A stretch of DNA of 64,000 nucleotides from Proteles cristata cristata (taxonomy: Eukaryota; Chordata; Mammalia; Carnivora; Hyaenidae): NCBI GenBank assembly GCA_017311185.1, contig JAESUZ010003492.1:558001-622000 (forward strand), in the 5' to 3' direction. The notes beneath the pieces are model-generated. The model was not told the origin of the DNA and searched no databases. It saw only the letters and a list, made by a program, of their open reading frames with translations. Every line of letters starts with the position of its first letter. Position 1 is the stretch's first letter. This document shows positions 21,573 to 33,154 of the stretch, in pieces. A program made the translations under genes and the position numbers.

Positions 21573-21818
21573 TATGGTGCTTCTTGGAGTTACTGGGAGG
21601 CTCAGTTGGTTAAGTGTCTGACTTCAGCTCTGGTCATGTCTCACAGTTCAAGTGTTCGATTCCTGCATTGGGCTCTGTACTGACATCGCTAAGCCTGGAA
21701 CCTACTTCGGATTCTGTGTCTCCCTCTCTCTCTGACCCTCTCCTGCTCACAATCTCTCTCTCTCAAAAATAAAGAAACATTAAAAACTTAAATATATAGA
21801 TATATAGTTCTATGGTGC
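21573..21818 (+). mobile_element. CanSINE, older subfamily
   Basis: Body about 21581-21810: a 'ggagttactgggaggctcag' head, 'ggttaagtgtctgactt', a CT tract, an 'aaaataaagaaacattaaaa' tail and an AT-rich extension. The 8-bp repeat tatggtgc at 21573-21580 and 21811-21818 is the probable target duplication. Confidence 0.9.
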
Positions 21819-22240
21819 ACCTCTTTATTGATAGAAGTGGAAGCCAAAAATCTAGGCACATTTGTGTATTTCTTCATCCAAATAGCTCCTTCTCTTTCTG
21901 TTAGATAAGTGTGAACAGGACTTCTATCCATGGAAAAGTGACTGAACAACTAAGAGAAGGAAGACCGTTGTCCCGTAGCACTGTCATCAACTGTCAAGTT
22001 CATCACGAGCATGGTGTCTCATAGATTGGATCTCATGGATTGACTGGTTTGTGAATGTATCAGTTTACTCAACTAAAATGTTACAAGAATTTTCTACATG
22101 GCTACTTTTGACTGAGAATGAAGAGTGACTGCACATTTTGTACTTAGGTGCCTCTCATCAATCACCTGTACCCCTGTTCTCTACTACACTAACAAACAAA
22201 TCAGCTTCTGAGTGGTATATCATCTAAAGGAAGACAGTGA
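21819..22240. other. Unique sequence, nothing recognised
   Basis: Mixed-composition DNA between two SINEs. No gene or named repeat. Confidence 0.4.
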
Positions 22241-22452
22241 GGGGCTTCTGGGTGGCTTAATCGGCTAAGCGTCCAATTTGAGCTCAAGTCATGATCTTGT
22301 GGTCTGTGAGCTCGAGGCCCACATTGGTCTCTATGCTGACAGCTCAGAGCCTGGAGCCTGCTTCAGATTCTGTGTCTCCCTTCCTCTCTGCCCCTCTCCC
22401 ACTCACGCCCTGTCTCTCTCTGACTCTCAAAGATGAATACAGATTTGAAAAA
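22241..22452 (+). mobile_element. CanSINE, older subfamily
   Basis: A ggggcttctgggtggcttaa head, 'tcggctaagcgtcc' A-box region, 'gctcgaggcccac' B-box region, 'cctggagcctgcttcagatt' body, CT tract, and a short eroded tail. Target duplication not resolved. Confidence 0.9.
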
Positions 22453-22529
22453 AGACTTTTTGAAAAGTAAGGGTAGACTCTGATAAGTTAAGCACACTAA
22501 AAAACTATAAATCAACTACTAAAATAGCA

Positions 22530-23398
22530 AGACAAAAATTGAAATCCAATATCTAACAAAGAAAAATGCAATCATAAAAATCAACATGAGTAAAGCAAAG
22601 AAAAAAAGGGAAAAATGTGTAACACAAGAATCATATGCTGCAAAATTGAAAATAGTGAGATGTTTGCCTTAAACCCAGACATATAAATAATACAATTTAA
22701 TGGAAATGATGAAAACATCCATTTAAAGGTCAGAGATTTTCAGACTGGATAAAAGAGCAAGAATCAAATGTATACTGCCTAGAAGAAATGTATGTTAAAT
22801 ATAAAGACACAAATATGGTACAAATAAAAGCATCCTCTGATAACATTAGTCAGAAGAAAGCTGAAATGCTATAACAGTATCAGCTAATATAGATTTCAAA
22901 GATCCTAACTCTTATAATGAGAGTTAATTGAATTCATTTCTTAATCGCAAAGAGGTCAAATAATTAAGATGTCAAAACATTCTTAAATGTTGGTGCACCT
23001 GATAACAAAACTTCAAAATGTATAAAGCAAAAAAAAATTTTTATAAAGCAAAATTTAACAGAACTGCAAGGAAAACAGACATTCAACAAAATAGACACTC
23101 AACAAATTTCAATTGCCTTCTCTAAGAAATGGATATAAATTGGAGAGAAATTCAGTAAGAATATTGAAGACTTAAACAATACTATTTATCAACCTGAGCT
23201 ACGTGATATTTATAGAACATCCCACAAATAGCAAGAAAGCACACATTATATTCATGAATGAATGTAACATTTCTTAAGATATACTATATTCTGGACCAAA
23301 AAAATTCAATCTCAATATAAGAATATAATTCATATACAAATATGTATTGATGAAATTAAATTAGAGATAAATAACAGAAAAAAGCTCTTAGAATATCC
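22530..23398 (+). mobile_element. Old L1M ORF2 relic, 5' half (endonuclease side)
   Basis: Follows the order of L1 ORF2: 'gactggataaaagagcaaga', 'tactgcctagaagaaatgta', 'tataaagacacaaatatggt', 'cagaactgcaaggaaaacag', 'ctggaccaaaaaaattcaat' and 'gaaattaaattagagataaa'. The reading frame is broken throughout, so it is a dead copy. It is interrupted by the next SINE and resumes at 23623. Confidence 0.8.
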
Positions 23399-23631
23399 CA
23401 GTAAGGCACAACCCGGTGGCTCACTCAGTTAAGCGACTAACTTTGGCTCAGGTCATGATATCACAGTCCACGAGTTCGAGCCCCACGCCGGGTTCTGTGC
23501 TGACAGGTCAGAGCCTGGAGTCTGCTTCAGATTCTGTGTCTCCCACTCTCTATACCCATCCCTGCTCATACTCTGTCTCTCTCTCTCTCAAAAATAAATA
23601 AACATTACAAAAATAAAAATAAAGAATATCC
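23390..23631 (+). mobile_element. CanSINE within the L1 relic
   Basis: Body 23399-23622: 'acccggtggctcactcagtt' head, a B box 'gagttcgagccccacg', a CT tract and an 'aaaaataaataaacattac' tail. The 9-bp repeat agaatatcc at 23390-23398 and 23623-23631 is its target duplication and belongs to the L1 sequence. Confidence 0.93.
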
Positions 23632-24856
23632 AAATAATTAGAAACAAACTTGGACACATAAATAAGCAACGGGTCAAAGAAAGATTCAGAAGAGAAATTA
23701 TAAAGCATTTGGAACCAAAATAATTGAAACAGCAACATATAAAAATGTCAAGTATACTGCTAAAACAGTGCTTAACATGAAATTCGTGCAGAAATGCCTA
23801 TGTTAGAAAGGAAGGAAGATACTAAAGTTAGTGACTTCAAATTTAACCTTAAAGAAACTATAAAACAGAAAACAAATTAGGCCTAAAATAAGCAGAGAAA
23901 AGGAAATAATAACAATGAGAGGAGCAGTAATCAGTGAAACATAATACAGATATTAGAGATAATCAGTGAACCCCAAAACTAGTACTTTGTGAAGATCGAG
24001 AAAATGAACTTCTGGCCAGATTGTTCAGAAAATAGACATATGTTGCCAGTGTGAGGGCTTACAGAGATAGCCTTGCCACATATGATTCTGAAAGTCCAAT
24101 GATAATATGGAAATATAAACAATATTATATCAATAAATGTTAACTTAGAAAAAATTTAAAAATCCCATAAAATACATAACTTATCAAATCCCAGATAAAA
24201 AAGGTATAACATGAATAGTCCTATAATTATTAAACAAATATAATTTTTAAATTCAAAATGTCCTACAAGAAACTATAGACACGCAGAATGAATTCGACTA
24301 AATCCTTAAGGAAAAAATATTACCCTCCTAAACAAAATCTTTCAAAAAATTAGGAGGTAGCAGTGTTTCCCAACTCAGTATATGAGGTTACCATTCTTCT
24401 GATACTAAAACCAGAAAAAGATGCCTCAAAGAATAAAAATATCCCTCATTAACATAAATGCAAAAAAAAAAAAGCTAATCTTTAGAAAATAGAATTGAAT
24501 AACATGAAAGAAATATCAAAATCAAATGGGGTTTATCCCAAGAATACAAGTTTGGAAGATCAATGTAATTCGCCCTATTAAAACACTAAACAAAAAAATC
24601 AATAATCCTCTTTAAAAAAAAATAATTGACAAAATTCTTAAAAATCTTGAAAAAGATTGATTCTTAAAAATCTCAGCAAATGAGAAATAGAGAGTCTTCA
24701 ACATATTTAAAGTCCTTGAAAAATCAATAGCCAACAATCATGCTTAATGGGGAAAACTGAATTATTTCCTTCTAGGCTGAAAAATAAGACAAAAACATCT
24801 GCTCTCATCACTTCTATTGAGTATTGTATTAGACATCCTAGCCAGGACAATCAGAC
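23623..24856 (+). mobile_element. Old L1M ORF2 relic, reverse-transcriptase side
   Basis: Resumes with the L1 steps 'acgggtcaaagaaagattca', 'agaagagaaattataaagca' and 'acagtgcttaacatgaaatt'. It reaches the reverse-transcriptase region ('ggtttatcccaagaatacaa', 'aatcatgcttaatgggga', 'attgtattagacatcctagc'). Many frameshifts and stops; non-functional. It ends at a 21-base A-run (24857-24877), which looks like an internal expansion rather than a true 3' tail. Confidence 0.82.
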
Positions 24857-24877
24857 AAAAAAAAAAAAAAAAAAAAA

Positions 24878-26100
24878 GAAATTATTTGCCTAGGAAAGAC
24901 TCGGATCTTTCACCTAACCATTTGAATGCTGATCTTGATCGTTTTTTCAGTTCTCTTTCAAACAACCATGTTCCTGGGAATGACTGGAATTCACTTCAGT
25001 TTCCGGAGAACTTTTATCTGAGGGAATGCCCTGATTATTGCCTTATTCTTAATTGGTTTATAAATAGCTATGTAACCCAACTTTGGTAAATAGGACACCA
25101 GTGTGACACTGGCCCAGTAGTTGCTAGAAGGAAAGGAAGGCTGTCTTTCTTTAGAAGATCTATGGCAAGAGAAACTCTTTTTTTCTGTGTCTGGAACACA
25201 TGAAGGAGCCAGTCATCCTCTATCAGCTTGAGAACAAAGCCATCACAGACACAGAGATTGACACTGCAATTTTCAGTTGGCCGATCAGCCAATTCTGAGG
25301 TTTTCTCTTTCTAGTTTACCTATTATATCCAATAATATATGTTTTTATATTTTAAAGTCAGTTTGAATGGATGCCATTGCTTCTTGCTACTCAATAGTAT
25401 TCTCATACAAATTTTGGCACCAGAAAATGTGGAATGGTAAGAGATGCTGAAATGTGAAATTCAGAGTGGAGAATTAGGCCATGGAAAGTTAAGATGCTAT
25501 GTTTTCTGTCCAAAACCCTGGTGGCATCTGTTTTGCACATACTAGAGTTGTCCCTAGACACAGAGCAACAAGTGGGTCACTAAAGTTATGCAACTCATCA
25601 GTCATATGGTCACAGAAGATAATAAACAGTGAGCGAAGACCTTTCCCAGCAGGTTGAACCAAAGAGCATGTTGGACTATTTGATACACTATGTGTTATGC
25701 CCCATTTGCCTTTCTAATATGTTTTTGTTGTAATTATTCTCTCTTTATAATTTAAAATATTGTTGGTAGATAAATGTTTCTAAATACGATTCTGTATGGG
25801 TTAGAATTTAACCGAACTCTGGGCCATGAGTCATTGGGGAATGTCTTTGGTCAATTTTAGTGAAAAGTTTGCTGTCTCCATAGAAAGAACCATAGAAAAG
25901 AATGGTCTATCAGGTTTTTCACCCTCTAAATAGCATGTTTAGGTGATGCCTAGAAATTTAAGTTTCTGTCAATTCTCAGAGTTCTACCAACATACGAATA
26001 AAGTCAATACTGATATTAATAGAACAGGGGAAAAATTAACCTGGATCCAAAGATACAGTTACCTCAGTGGATCAATTACTCACAATTCCTGCCCCCCCAT
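24878..26100. other. Unidentified segment, less AT-rich than average
   Basis: No gene recognised. 24880-25300 carries a 90-codon plus frame (24817-25089) that starts within the L1 and A-run, and a 74-codon minus frame (25068-25292); neither has a recognisable domain. The whole may be a decayed LTR or unique DNA. Confidence 0.3.
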
Positions 26101-27220
26101 AAAACTGCTTATGAGAAAGCTCACATGATCATATTTATATTAGATATTGTTTGCAAATTTATCATGACAGTGTTTGATAAATACACATACTAATGGTGAT
26201 GATATAAATCACTATAAACTTTTCTGAATGCAGAAAAAGTCTCACTCAATAAATTTTTAGTCTAGAAATCTTCCCTGAGGAAATAAGTTTATCTAAAAAC
26301 AAGTATTTATGCCAAAATATCCATCACATAATTACCTGCATAGTGGAAACTTCCAAAAACCATAATCATTTACAATAGGTTGTGGCTGGAAAGACAGATC
26401 CATAAAAATAACATTTTCCAACTTAAAAAACTGTGTTTACGGTTAATTTAATTAGCTTGAGGATATACTTAAGAAAATAGAGTTTAGTAAGAAACATAAG
26501 TTGTTTATGCAGATTTATCTGTTATTCTTAATATATAGAAAGATGTGTATAATGCTAATAACTGATAATGGAATTACAGATATTTTCAATTCTTTTCAAA
26601 ATTCTATACTCCTTTTTTACAATGAGAATATCTTTCATTATGGAAATGTAATACACATAGTATTATTATAATGAACATGACTATGAGTCGGTCATAGACA
26701 ACAAAATTATGGAAATTAGATTTCTCACTTTAGTTTCCAGAGGACTTTTATCACTGTATGTTGAACTACATTAACCAGTGAGTCCTAACTTAGATTCATA
26801 AGGTAAAAAATAGAGCATCGAAATGTATTCCTTCTATTTCTCACCCCTAATATTTAAATTGTCATTTTACATGAAATATAATTTTACCTGTAACATATTA
26901 TTAGATATTAGTTATTCTAATGGATCACAAGTGAATTTCTGGTTGTGCCAAAAAATTGTTATTCAGTTGACATAGTATCAAAGTATATGAAAGGCTAAAA
27001 GTGAGAGAATATCTATATTTTTAAAATATTGGTTATCTTTAGCTCTTCAATTAATAGAAAATACAAATTTTGGCTAGTGTATTTATGATTAAATTACACT
27101 CACAAACAGTTTAATAGACCAACATTAAACTTAGGCAATTCAAAATCCCAAGCAGAGTTTATTTGATTATATTTTTGAATTTTATTTTAACTCACAAATT
27201 GTATAACCTAGTCCTCAGTT
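26101..27220. other. AT-rich unique sequence, nothing recognised
   Basis: No array, gene or named repeat. Confidence 0.45.
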
Positions 27221-27720
27221 CCTATAGAGCGACTCTCCTCGGGCACTCTCCTCACTAACCAAGGTTGGTATCAATTTTTCCACTCGGCCAAGATTTTAGT
27301 TTCAAAAATTGTTTTGATAAACACTTTGCACAGCTCCATTGAATTAAATCACGTTAGGGAAACATGGTCAGAGCTAGATTTGACTTGTCTACCTAGCTCT
27401 TAAAACCACCCCAAAAGGGACTGCAAAGCCCCTGCATATGGCTCAAGTGCAGTTAGGAACCAAGGCTGCATGTAAATGAGAACACATAGGCAGCTCTGCC
27501 ATCTGTCTGCAAAGTCCTCCCTGATTTGCTTGTCGAAAATGTTACAGGTTTAGTTAAAGCAGGCAGTCACCAGAGGGAAAACCAAAGAAGACAGCTGCCT
27601 CCTCTCTGTAACAGAACAAGGCAACACTCACTAATAGGAGTTGGGACCTGTCTAACCTAATCACAGAAATCTCAAATGGTTTCTCAGCGGTCTATCCATC
27701 TATCACTGACACAGCTGAAT
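27221..27720. other. Non-repeat segment of balanced composition, possible conserved non-coding DNA
   Basis: About 500 bp, less AT-rich than both flanks and free of recognisable repeats. It contains motif-like words such as 'tgcatgtaaatgag' (octamer-like), 'gccatctgtctg' (E-box-like) and several CpGs. A regulatory role is speculation. The segment simply does not look like the surrounding decayed repeats. Confidence 0.25.
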
Positions 27721-27891
27721 CCTTAAAAATTTTGTCTATGCATGAGTAATAACTAACCCTTTTACTCTATTCAAATGAGAGTTTTTGCCTTTTATAGATC
27801 ACAGGCAACTTCCACAAAGAAAAATAAAAAGAAATTTCAAATGTGTTCGGCTTTGTTTTTCAAAGTAAAATATTACCCAGCAGGTGTGGTA

Positions 27892-27942
<51 letters not shown>

Positions 27943-28300
27943 GATATGTAAGGGATGTCCTATTTCTATGATAGTGATTGAAGTCACTTTAAATTTAGTA
28001 TAAATAACAAGACTATGTATCATGGTAACATAAAGCAGTTTACATTCCGAGATGGTTGGGGAAGTGAAGCCATTGTCTCTGCCATAGGGACAGATTATGT
28101 ACATTATTAGTCATGCTGAAAGACTTCATCATGTTAAAATAAAAAGTTGTGTCACCCTTTTTTTTCTTACTCAACTTATTGAGTGTGCCACTTGTATGTG
28201 AGATAATTGAGAGATGTTTCTCTCACTGTTGAGCAAGATTTCTGCTAAATAGAAAGCAACCACTCTTTTCAATAATCTTTTCACTAATTATATCACTTAT
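27721..28300. repeat. (TG)n microsatellite in AT-rich DNA
   Basis: 27897-27939 is an uninterrupted TG run. The flanks to 28300 are AT-rich and unassigned. The minus frame at 27799-28104 reads the run as Thr-His repeats and is not credible as a gene. Confidence 0.9.
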
Positions 28301-28521
28301 AAAAGCATAGGGGGGCGCCTGGGTGGCGTAGTCGGTTAAGCGTCCGACTTTCGCTTGGGTCATGATCTCGCGGTTCGTGGGTTCGAGCCCCGCGTCGGGC
28401 TCTGTGCTGACTGCCAGCTCAGAGCCTGGAGCCTGTTTCAGTCTGTGACTCCCTCTCTCTGACCCTCCCCTGCTCACGCTGTCTCTCTCTCTCTCTAGAA
28501 AAAAAAAAAAAAAAAGCATAG
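28301..28521 (+). mobile_element. Young felid-type CanSINE inserted in another SINE's target duplication
   Basis: Body 28311-28511: ggggggcgcctgggtggcgt head, A box 'tagtcggttaagcg', B box 'gggttcgagccccgcg', CT tract and a pure A-tail. The direct repeat aaaagcatag occurs at 28301-28310 and 28512-28521. The repeated bases are themselves part of the left duplication of the adjoining older SINE, so the order of events is clear. Confidence 0.97.
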
Positions 28522-28766
28522 GTACTGGGGTGCCTACAAGTCTCAGTTGGTTAAGTGTCTGACTTCAGCTCAGGTCATGATATGGTTCATGGGTTGAAGC
28601 CCTGCCTTGGGCTCTGTGCTGACAGCTCAGAGCCTGGAGTCTGCTTCACATTCTGTGTCTCCTTCTCTCTCTGTTCCTCCCTCATTCATGCTCTGTCTCT
28701 CTTTGCCTCTCAAAAATAAATAAATGTTTAAAAAATTGAAAACAAATTTTAAAAAAGTGTAGGTAC
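28512..28766 (+). mobile_element. Older CanSINE immediately downstream
   Basis: Body about 28527-28750: 'ggggtgcctacaagtctcag' head, 'ggttaagtgtctgacttcag', 'cctggagtctgcttcacatt', CT tract and an 'aaaaataaataaatgtttaa' tail. Target duplications are aaaagcataggtact on the left and aaaagtgtaggtact on the right, two mismatches in 15. Divergence and subfamily mark it as older than its neighbour. Confidence 0.93.
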
Positions 28767-28854
28767 TTAGACTGTTTCTCTTAATACCAGTTGCCAACCC
28801 AAATAAGAGCATTCCACAAATAAAAAGGGTTATCAGCTGATATTGTCTTCAAGA

Positions 28855-29000
28855 AAAATTACTCAACATATGTCATCTCATCTGTAAAATGGAGGAAGCA
28901 GTACCAATCCTGCAATGTTGTTAGTATTAAATAAACACCAATAAAGTTTCTGGCTTATAGGGAGTTGTTGGTAAATGGCACAGACATGAATATTTTTCGT
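28855..29000 (+). repeat. MIR SINE relic
   Basis: Ordered MIR core steps: 'gtcatctcatctgtaaaatg', 'gaggaagcagtacc', 'gcaatgttgttagtattaaa' and 'ctggcttatagggagt'. The 'ctcatctgtaaaatgg' motif is the most diagnostic part. Confidence 0.6.
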
Positions 29001-29517
29001 ACTAATAAAATATTTCATATAATCATAAAATAAATTTGAGTTCCTGCTATGGAATAGGTACAGTTACGTTCTGAGTAGTTAATATTACTAACAAATGCAC
29101 ATACCTATATATTGAGCTATTTTCTTGGTATATCAAACAATTGGTTTACTGAATAGAAGGGCATCATATGCCTCAGGTAGAACAACACATTATCATGGGT
29201 TATTCAGAAGGTCAGTGTGTTTAGTACATAACATGTAGATGGTTCCGGTGATCTATGTTAATCCCTGTTACACTCTATTTTAAACATAGTATTTTTTAAA
29301 AATATTATTAAAAACAACTTTATTCAAATATTCTTCTGTGTATGTGTTTAAATGAAGTAACAATTGATAATTTAATATGAAATACATATATTCTACTCAA
29401 AGATAAAATACTGGGTTTCCCTCATAGTGTAATATGAAGTGTTCTAGAAAATCTACCTCAAATCTACTCCTGTGTGTATTATTATTAGCAAAACTCTTCA
29501 ATTTATTAATTTGTCCA
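29001..29517. other. AT-rich sequence, nothing recognised
   Basis: No gene or clear repeat. Confidence 0.45.
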
Positions 29518-29723
29518 CCTATTTTACTGACTTTTTTAAAAAGTTTATTTTAAGAAAGACAGAGAGAGCATGAGCAAGGGATGGGTAAAGGGAGAGGGAG
29601 AGAATCTCAAGCAAGGTCTACACTAGCAATGCTCGATCTCACAACAGTGAGATCATGACCTAACCTGAAATCAAGAGACTGGTGCTTAACCGACTGAGCC
29701 ACTGAGGTGCTCCTATTTTACTG
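29518..29723 (-). mobile_element. CanSINE, older copy with 12-bp target duplication
   Basis: Body 29530-29711 in reverse: 'aaaagtttattttaagaaag' tail side, purine tract, 'gagatcatgacctaacctga' and a 'ccgactgagccactgaggtg' head. cctattttactg is repeated exactly at 29518-29529 and 29712-29723. Confidence 0.93.
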
Positions 29724-29750
29724 TTTTTGTTTTGTTTTGTTTTGTTTTTA
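29724..29750. repeat. (TTTTG)n microsatellite
   Basis: Four to five TTTTG units directly after the right duplication of the SINE. Confidence 0.9.
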
Positions 29751-31346
29751 AGAATAAACAACTCTCCTCTGTTAAGTTCTATAGCTGTCCCAGTTTCCTC
29801 CCTACTTCGTATGTATTTACTGCTTTATTCCTTCCCAGTAAGGTTCTTATTTTTGTCCTCTTGTCCACCCTCCAATACATAAGGCGATCCCCTATCAGGC
29901 TCCAGGAACATATCCTGCCTGGTCTACAACCATCCTATCACTTTCATATTTATTATCATTTGTTGAATTTGGGGAATAAAAAAAGCATAACTGATCCTGC
30001 TTAATGAGATATGAAGGACAGGCTTCTGTGTACATTTTTGGAGAAATGTATCCTTTATCTTATCCTATGAAACAAATCCAAGAATAAAGAACCCTTCTTC
30101 CTTATGTAGATATTATTTATCCTGGATATAAAATCTGGAAAGACTTGAAGAAAGGTCTTTTGCTGTAGTTTGAGGCTACAATATAAAAGACAACAGAAAC
30201 AAGCAAGAGGCTGAGCCTGAGGATATTTAGAGCTTTCCTGATATCTGGGGATCCTATTACTTGAAATAATATAGATCCTTATTTATAAGCAACTTTGAGT
30301 ACAGTCTTCTTTTATTTGCTGCCAAGATCATCCCAACTGCTAATTGTTACCCAAGAGAAAATTGGTTTTATCATTTCCTTTCAAGGATAGGACAGTATTG
30401 GCATTGAGGAAATTGGAAACTGGGAAGGGGTAGATTAAAAAGGATACATGGCAGCCACAAAGAAATATCAAGCACATCTTTCACAATTTCCTGTAACACG
30501 TCCCCAGGATCCAACACAGAATTTCAAACAGGTTGTTCTCAGAGCAAACATCAAAGCACAGGTACTCCTCTGAACCTTTATCTTAATAGGATTTATAAAG
30601 TTACATCAAAATTTAAAAATTTCTAACACTAACCTAATAATCTCATTTGCATAGGTCTAAATTTGCATGTGTTAGAATTTAAATGTAGATTTTAAACTTT
30701 TACATCTTCTTAGAGACTCTCACAGTGTCTTAAGTAACATATTGCAGAACAAAATTACTTATATAAGGTCCTTAAAATCAAACTACCTACCCTGTTAATG
30801 ATCAGATTTCAACCCTAAATTTTGGAAGCATTCAGCCCCTGAGTTTACATTTATATCTTTTTTTTTTCATTTCTACAATATCAGTTTTCATATCTGCAAT
30901 TTCCAGGAAAAAATATGATTAAAATTATGTTAGAAACAAAAGTAAAAGAACTCTGTGAAATCACTCTATTTTAAGATTTCAGAGGGTCTACATTAATGTC
31001 ACTTTTTCACTTATATTTACAGATCTCCTAAGAACTCTGTAGCAGGCACTGTAGATTGGTGACCCCAAATTGACTCCTAACCCATTCTTGTACTGAAAAG
31101 ATGGTAATGTTTCTGGACTCCATGGAGTTTCTTGTGCATTAATGCCTAACAATAAAGTTTTTAAGAAGTTTATTTTTGGATCTTCTTAAGAGTATTAAAG
31201 ACCTAGGGTTTTGACATTTGCCCTTCTCTTATTTTCTTTCCCTTCCATCTGCTTGGAATACAGACTGGAAGACTTTGCTAAGGACTAAAGATTTTGAAAT
31301 TGATTTTTTTCCAGTTACTCTAATGTATACTTTATACTTCAAATTT
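29751..31346. other. Unique sequence, nothing recognised
   Basis: About 1.6 kb without named repeat or coding signal. The 90-codon plus frame at 29732-30004 begins in the TTTTG array and shows no domain. A polyadenylation-like 'aacaataaagtttttaa' lies near 31149 but no transcript end can be inferred. Confidence 0.4.
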
Positions 31347-31593
31347 AATGTTTATGCATTTTATTTTTTTAATGTTTTATTTATTTCTATGAGAGAGAGA
31401 GAGACAGCGTGAGCAGGGGAGGGTCAGAGAGAGAGGGAGTCACAGACTGAAACAGGCTCCAGGCTCTGAGCTGGCAGTCAGCACAGAGCCCGACGCGGGG
31501 CTCGAACCCACGAACCGCGAGATCATGACCCAAGCTAAAGTCGGACGCTTAACCGACTAAGCCACCCAGGCGCCCCAATGTTTATGCATTTTA
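31347..31593 (-). mobile_element. Young felid-type CanSINE with perfect 17-bp target duplication
   Basis: Body 31364-31576 in reverse: 'aatgttttatttatttctat' tail side, GA-rich tract, 'gcccgacgcggggctcgaac' B-box region, near-consensus 'ccaggcgcccc' head. Exact repeats aatgtttatgcatttta at 31347-31363 and 31577-31593. Confidence 0.97.
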
Positions 31594-32008
31594 AAATTAC
31601 ACAATAATTCATGACTATATTGTAATTAAATGGCAAACATTTGTTTACAGAAATATAAAAAGATCTCCATCCTTATTTAGGAGGCAGAAGGTTTCCTACC
31701 TAACTGTTCTTACCCCACCCCTGAACCACACACTGATAGTGGGGAAAATGTCAATGTTATTATGATAGGGTTGAGACTGGACGATGTAACTCAGTACAAT
31801 GTCCACGTGGAGTTTCTATGTCCAAATAGAATCTCAGAATAAGACCTACTAATTCAGTCACGCATTCTGCTAGTCGCAAACTAGATTCCCCATATGAAAG
31901 AAAAACCCAGCCAGGTAATAGAAACCACGATGAAGACAATAAAGCCTGTTCTCCCTTTGGATGGATTTGCCCCTGAAAGGAAATAGGCATGGCTAATCTT
32001 CCATTCCT
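31594..32008. other. Unique sequence, nothing recognised
   Basis: No gene or repeat named. The 76-codon minus frame at 31760-31990 has no recognisable domain. Confidence 0.4.
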
Positions 32009-32257
32009 AGTTAGTCTTTTTCTTTTCTTCTTCTATTTATATATGTTTAAGAGAGAGAGAGGGAGAGAGGCAGAGACAGAGACAGAGTGCAAGTGGAGGA
32101 GGGGCGAGAGAGAGACACAAAACCTGAAGCAGGCTCCAGGCTCTGAGCTGTCAGCACAGAGCCCTACGTGGGGCTCAAACTCATGGACTGTGAGATCATG
32201 ACTTGAGCCAAAGTTCAATGCTTAACCGACTGGGCCACCCAGCTGCCCCAGTTAGTC
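32009..32257 (-). mobile_element. CanSINE, intermediate age
   Basis: Body 32017-32249 in reverse: 'ttatatatgtttaagagaga' tail side, 'gcaggctccaggctctgagc', 'ctacgtggggctcaaactca' and a 'gactgggccacccagctgcc' head. agttagtc is repeated at 32009-32016 and 32250-32257. Confidence 0.93.
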
Positions 32258-32714
32258 ATCCTGGTAAGACTACATATACCAACGTTATGAGGCCTTCAGT
32301 CTCAGACTGGCAGACTGAACAGTGGACAGTAAAGTCAGGCTACTTAGAGAAAATCTTTTGTATTAGAAACCAGGAAGGGAATTTATCTTTAATTTATGAA
32401 GATACTATTGATGCTATGTATTTAAATATTACCTATTCTATCCCTTTAAAAATAATTTTAAACATGAATTTGATTCCCTTTCTTTAAACCATATTTAATT
32501 TATATAAAAATATTTATTTTGTTCCCTGCTTATATATACAAATATATTTCCTCCCCCATTACAATATATATACATATATAACACACATACACATATATGT
32601 CTGCAAGTAAAAAGACATACATATGACAAAAACTGAGAAAAATGTGCCCTTTGACAAGACATAGCAACAGAAATGGGATAAATCCATAAATTCAACATAA
32701 CTATATAACAATAT
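32258..32714. other. AT-rich sequence, TA/CA-rich near 32530-32600
   Basis: A degenerate 'tatatatacaaatata' patch and 'acacacatacacatata' words; otherwise unassigned. Frames at 32203-32487 and 32495-32698 are not convincing. Confidence 0.4.
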
Positions 32715-33111
32715 ATTTTATATATTTTCTTTTAAATTCAAGTTAGGTAACATACAGTGTAGTCTTTACTTCAGAAATAGAACCCAGTGATTCATCTCTT
32801 ATATATGACACCTCGTGCTTCTCTCTTAATGTCCATCACCTGTTTAGCCCATCCCCCAACCACTTCCCCTTCAGCAAACCTCAGTTTGTTCTCTGTATTT
32901 AAGAGTCTCTTATCGGTTTGCCTCCCTGTTTTTCTATTATTTTTCCTTCCCTTCCTCCATGCTGTCTGTTGCATTTCTCAAATGCCACATATGAGTGAGA
33001 TTATGGATCTTTCTCTGACTGACTTGTTTCACTTAGAATAACACCTTCTAGTTCCATTCATGTTATTGAAAATGGCCAGATTTCATTCTTTTTCATCGCT
33101 AAGTAGTATCC

Positions 33112-33154
<43 letters not shown>

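Noticed and set aside
24857..24877. A-run as the 3' poly(A) tail of a processed pseudogene or L1
   Set aside because: It follows L1 reverse-transcriptase sequence and not a 3' UTR, and no target duplication matches. An internal A-run expansion or break is more likely.
28311..28410. tRNA gene (A and B boxes and a tRNA-like fold in SINE heads)
   Set aside because: The tRNA-like part is followed by the SINE body, CT tract and A-tail and recurs 29 times, so these are tRNA-Lys-derived SINEs and not tRNA genes.
31149..31165. Polyadenylation signal (aataaa) marking a gene end
   Set aside because: Isolated AATAAA words are expected by chance in AT-rich DNA, and no upstream exon is visible.
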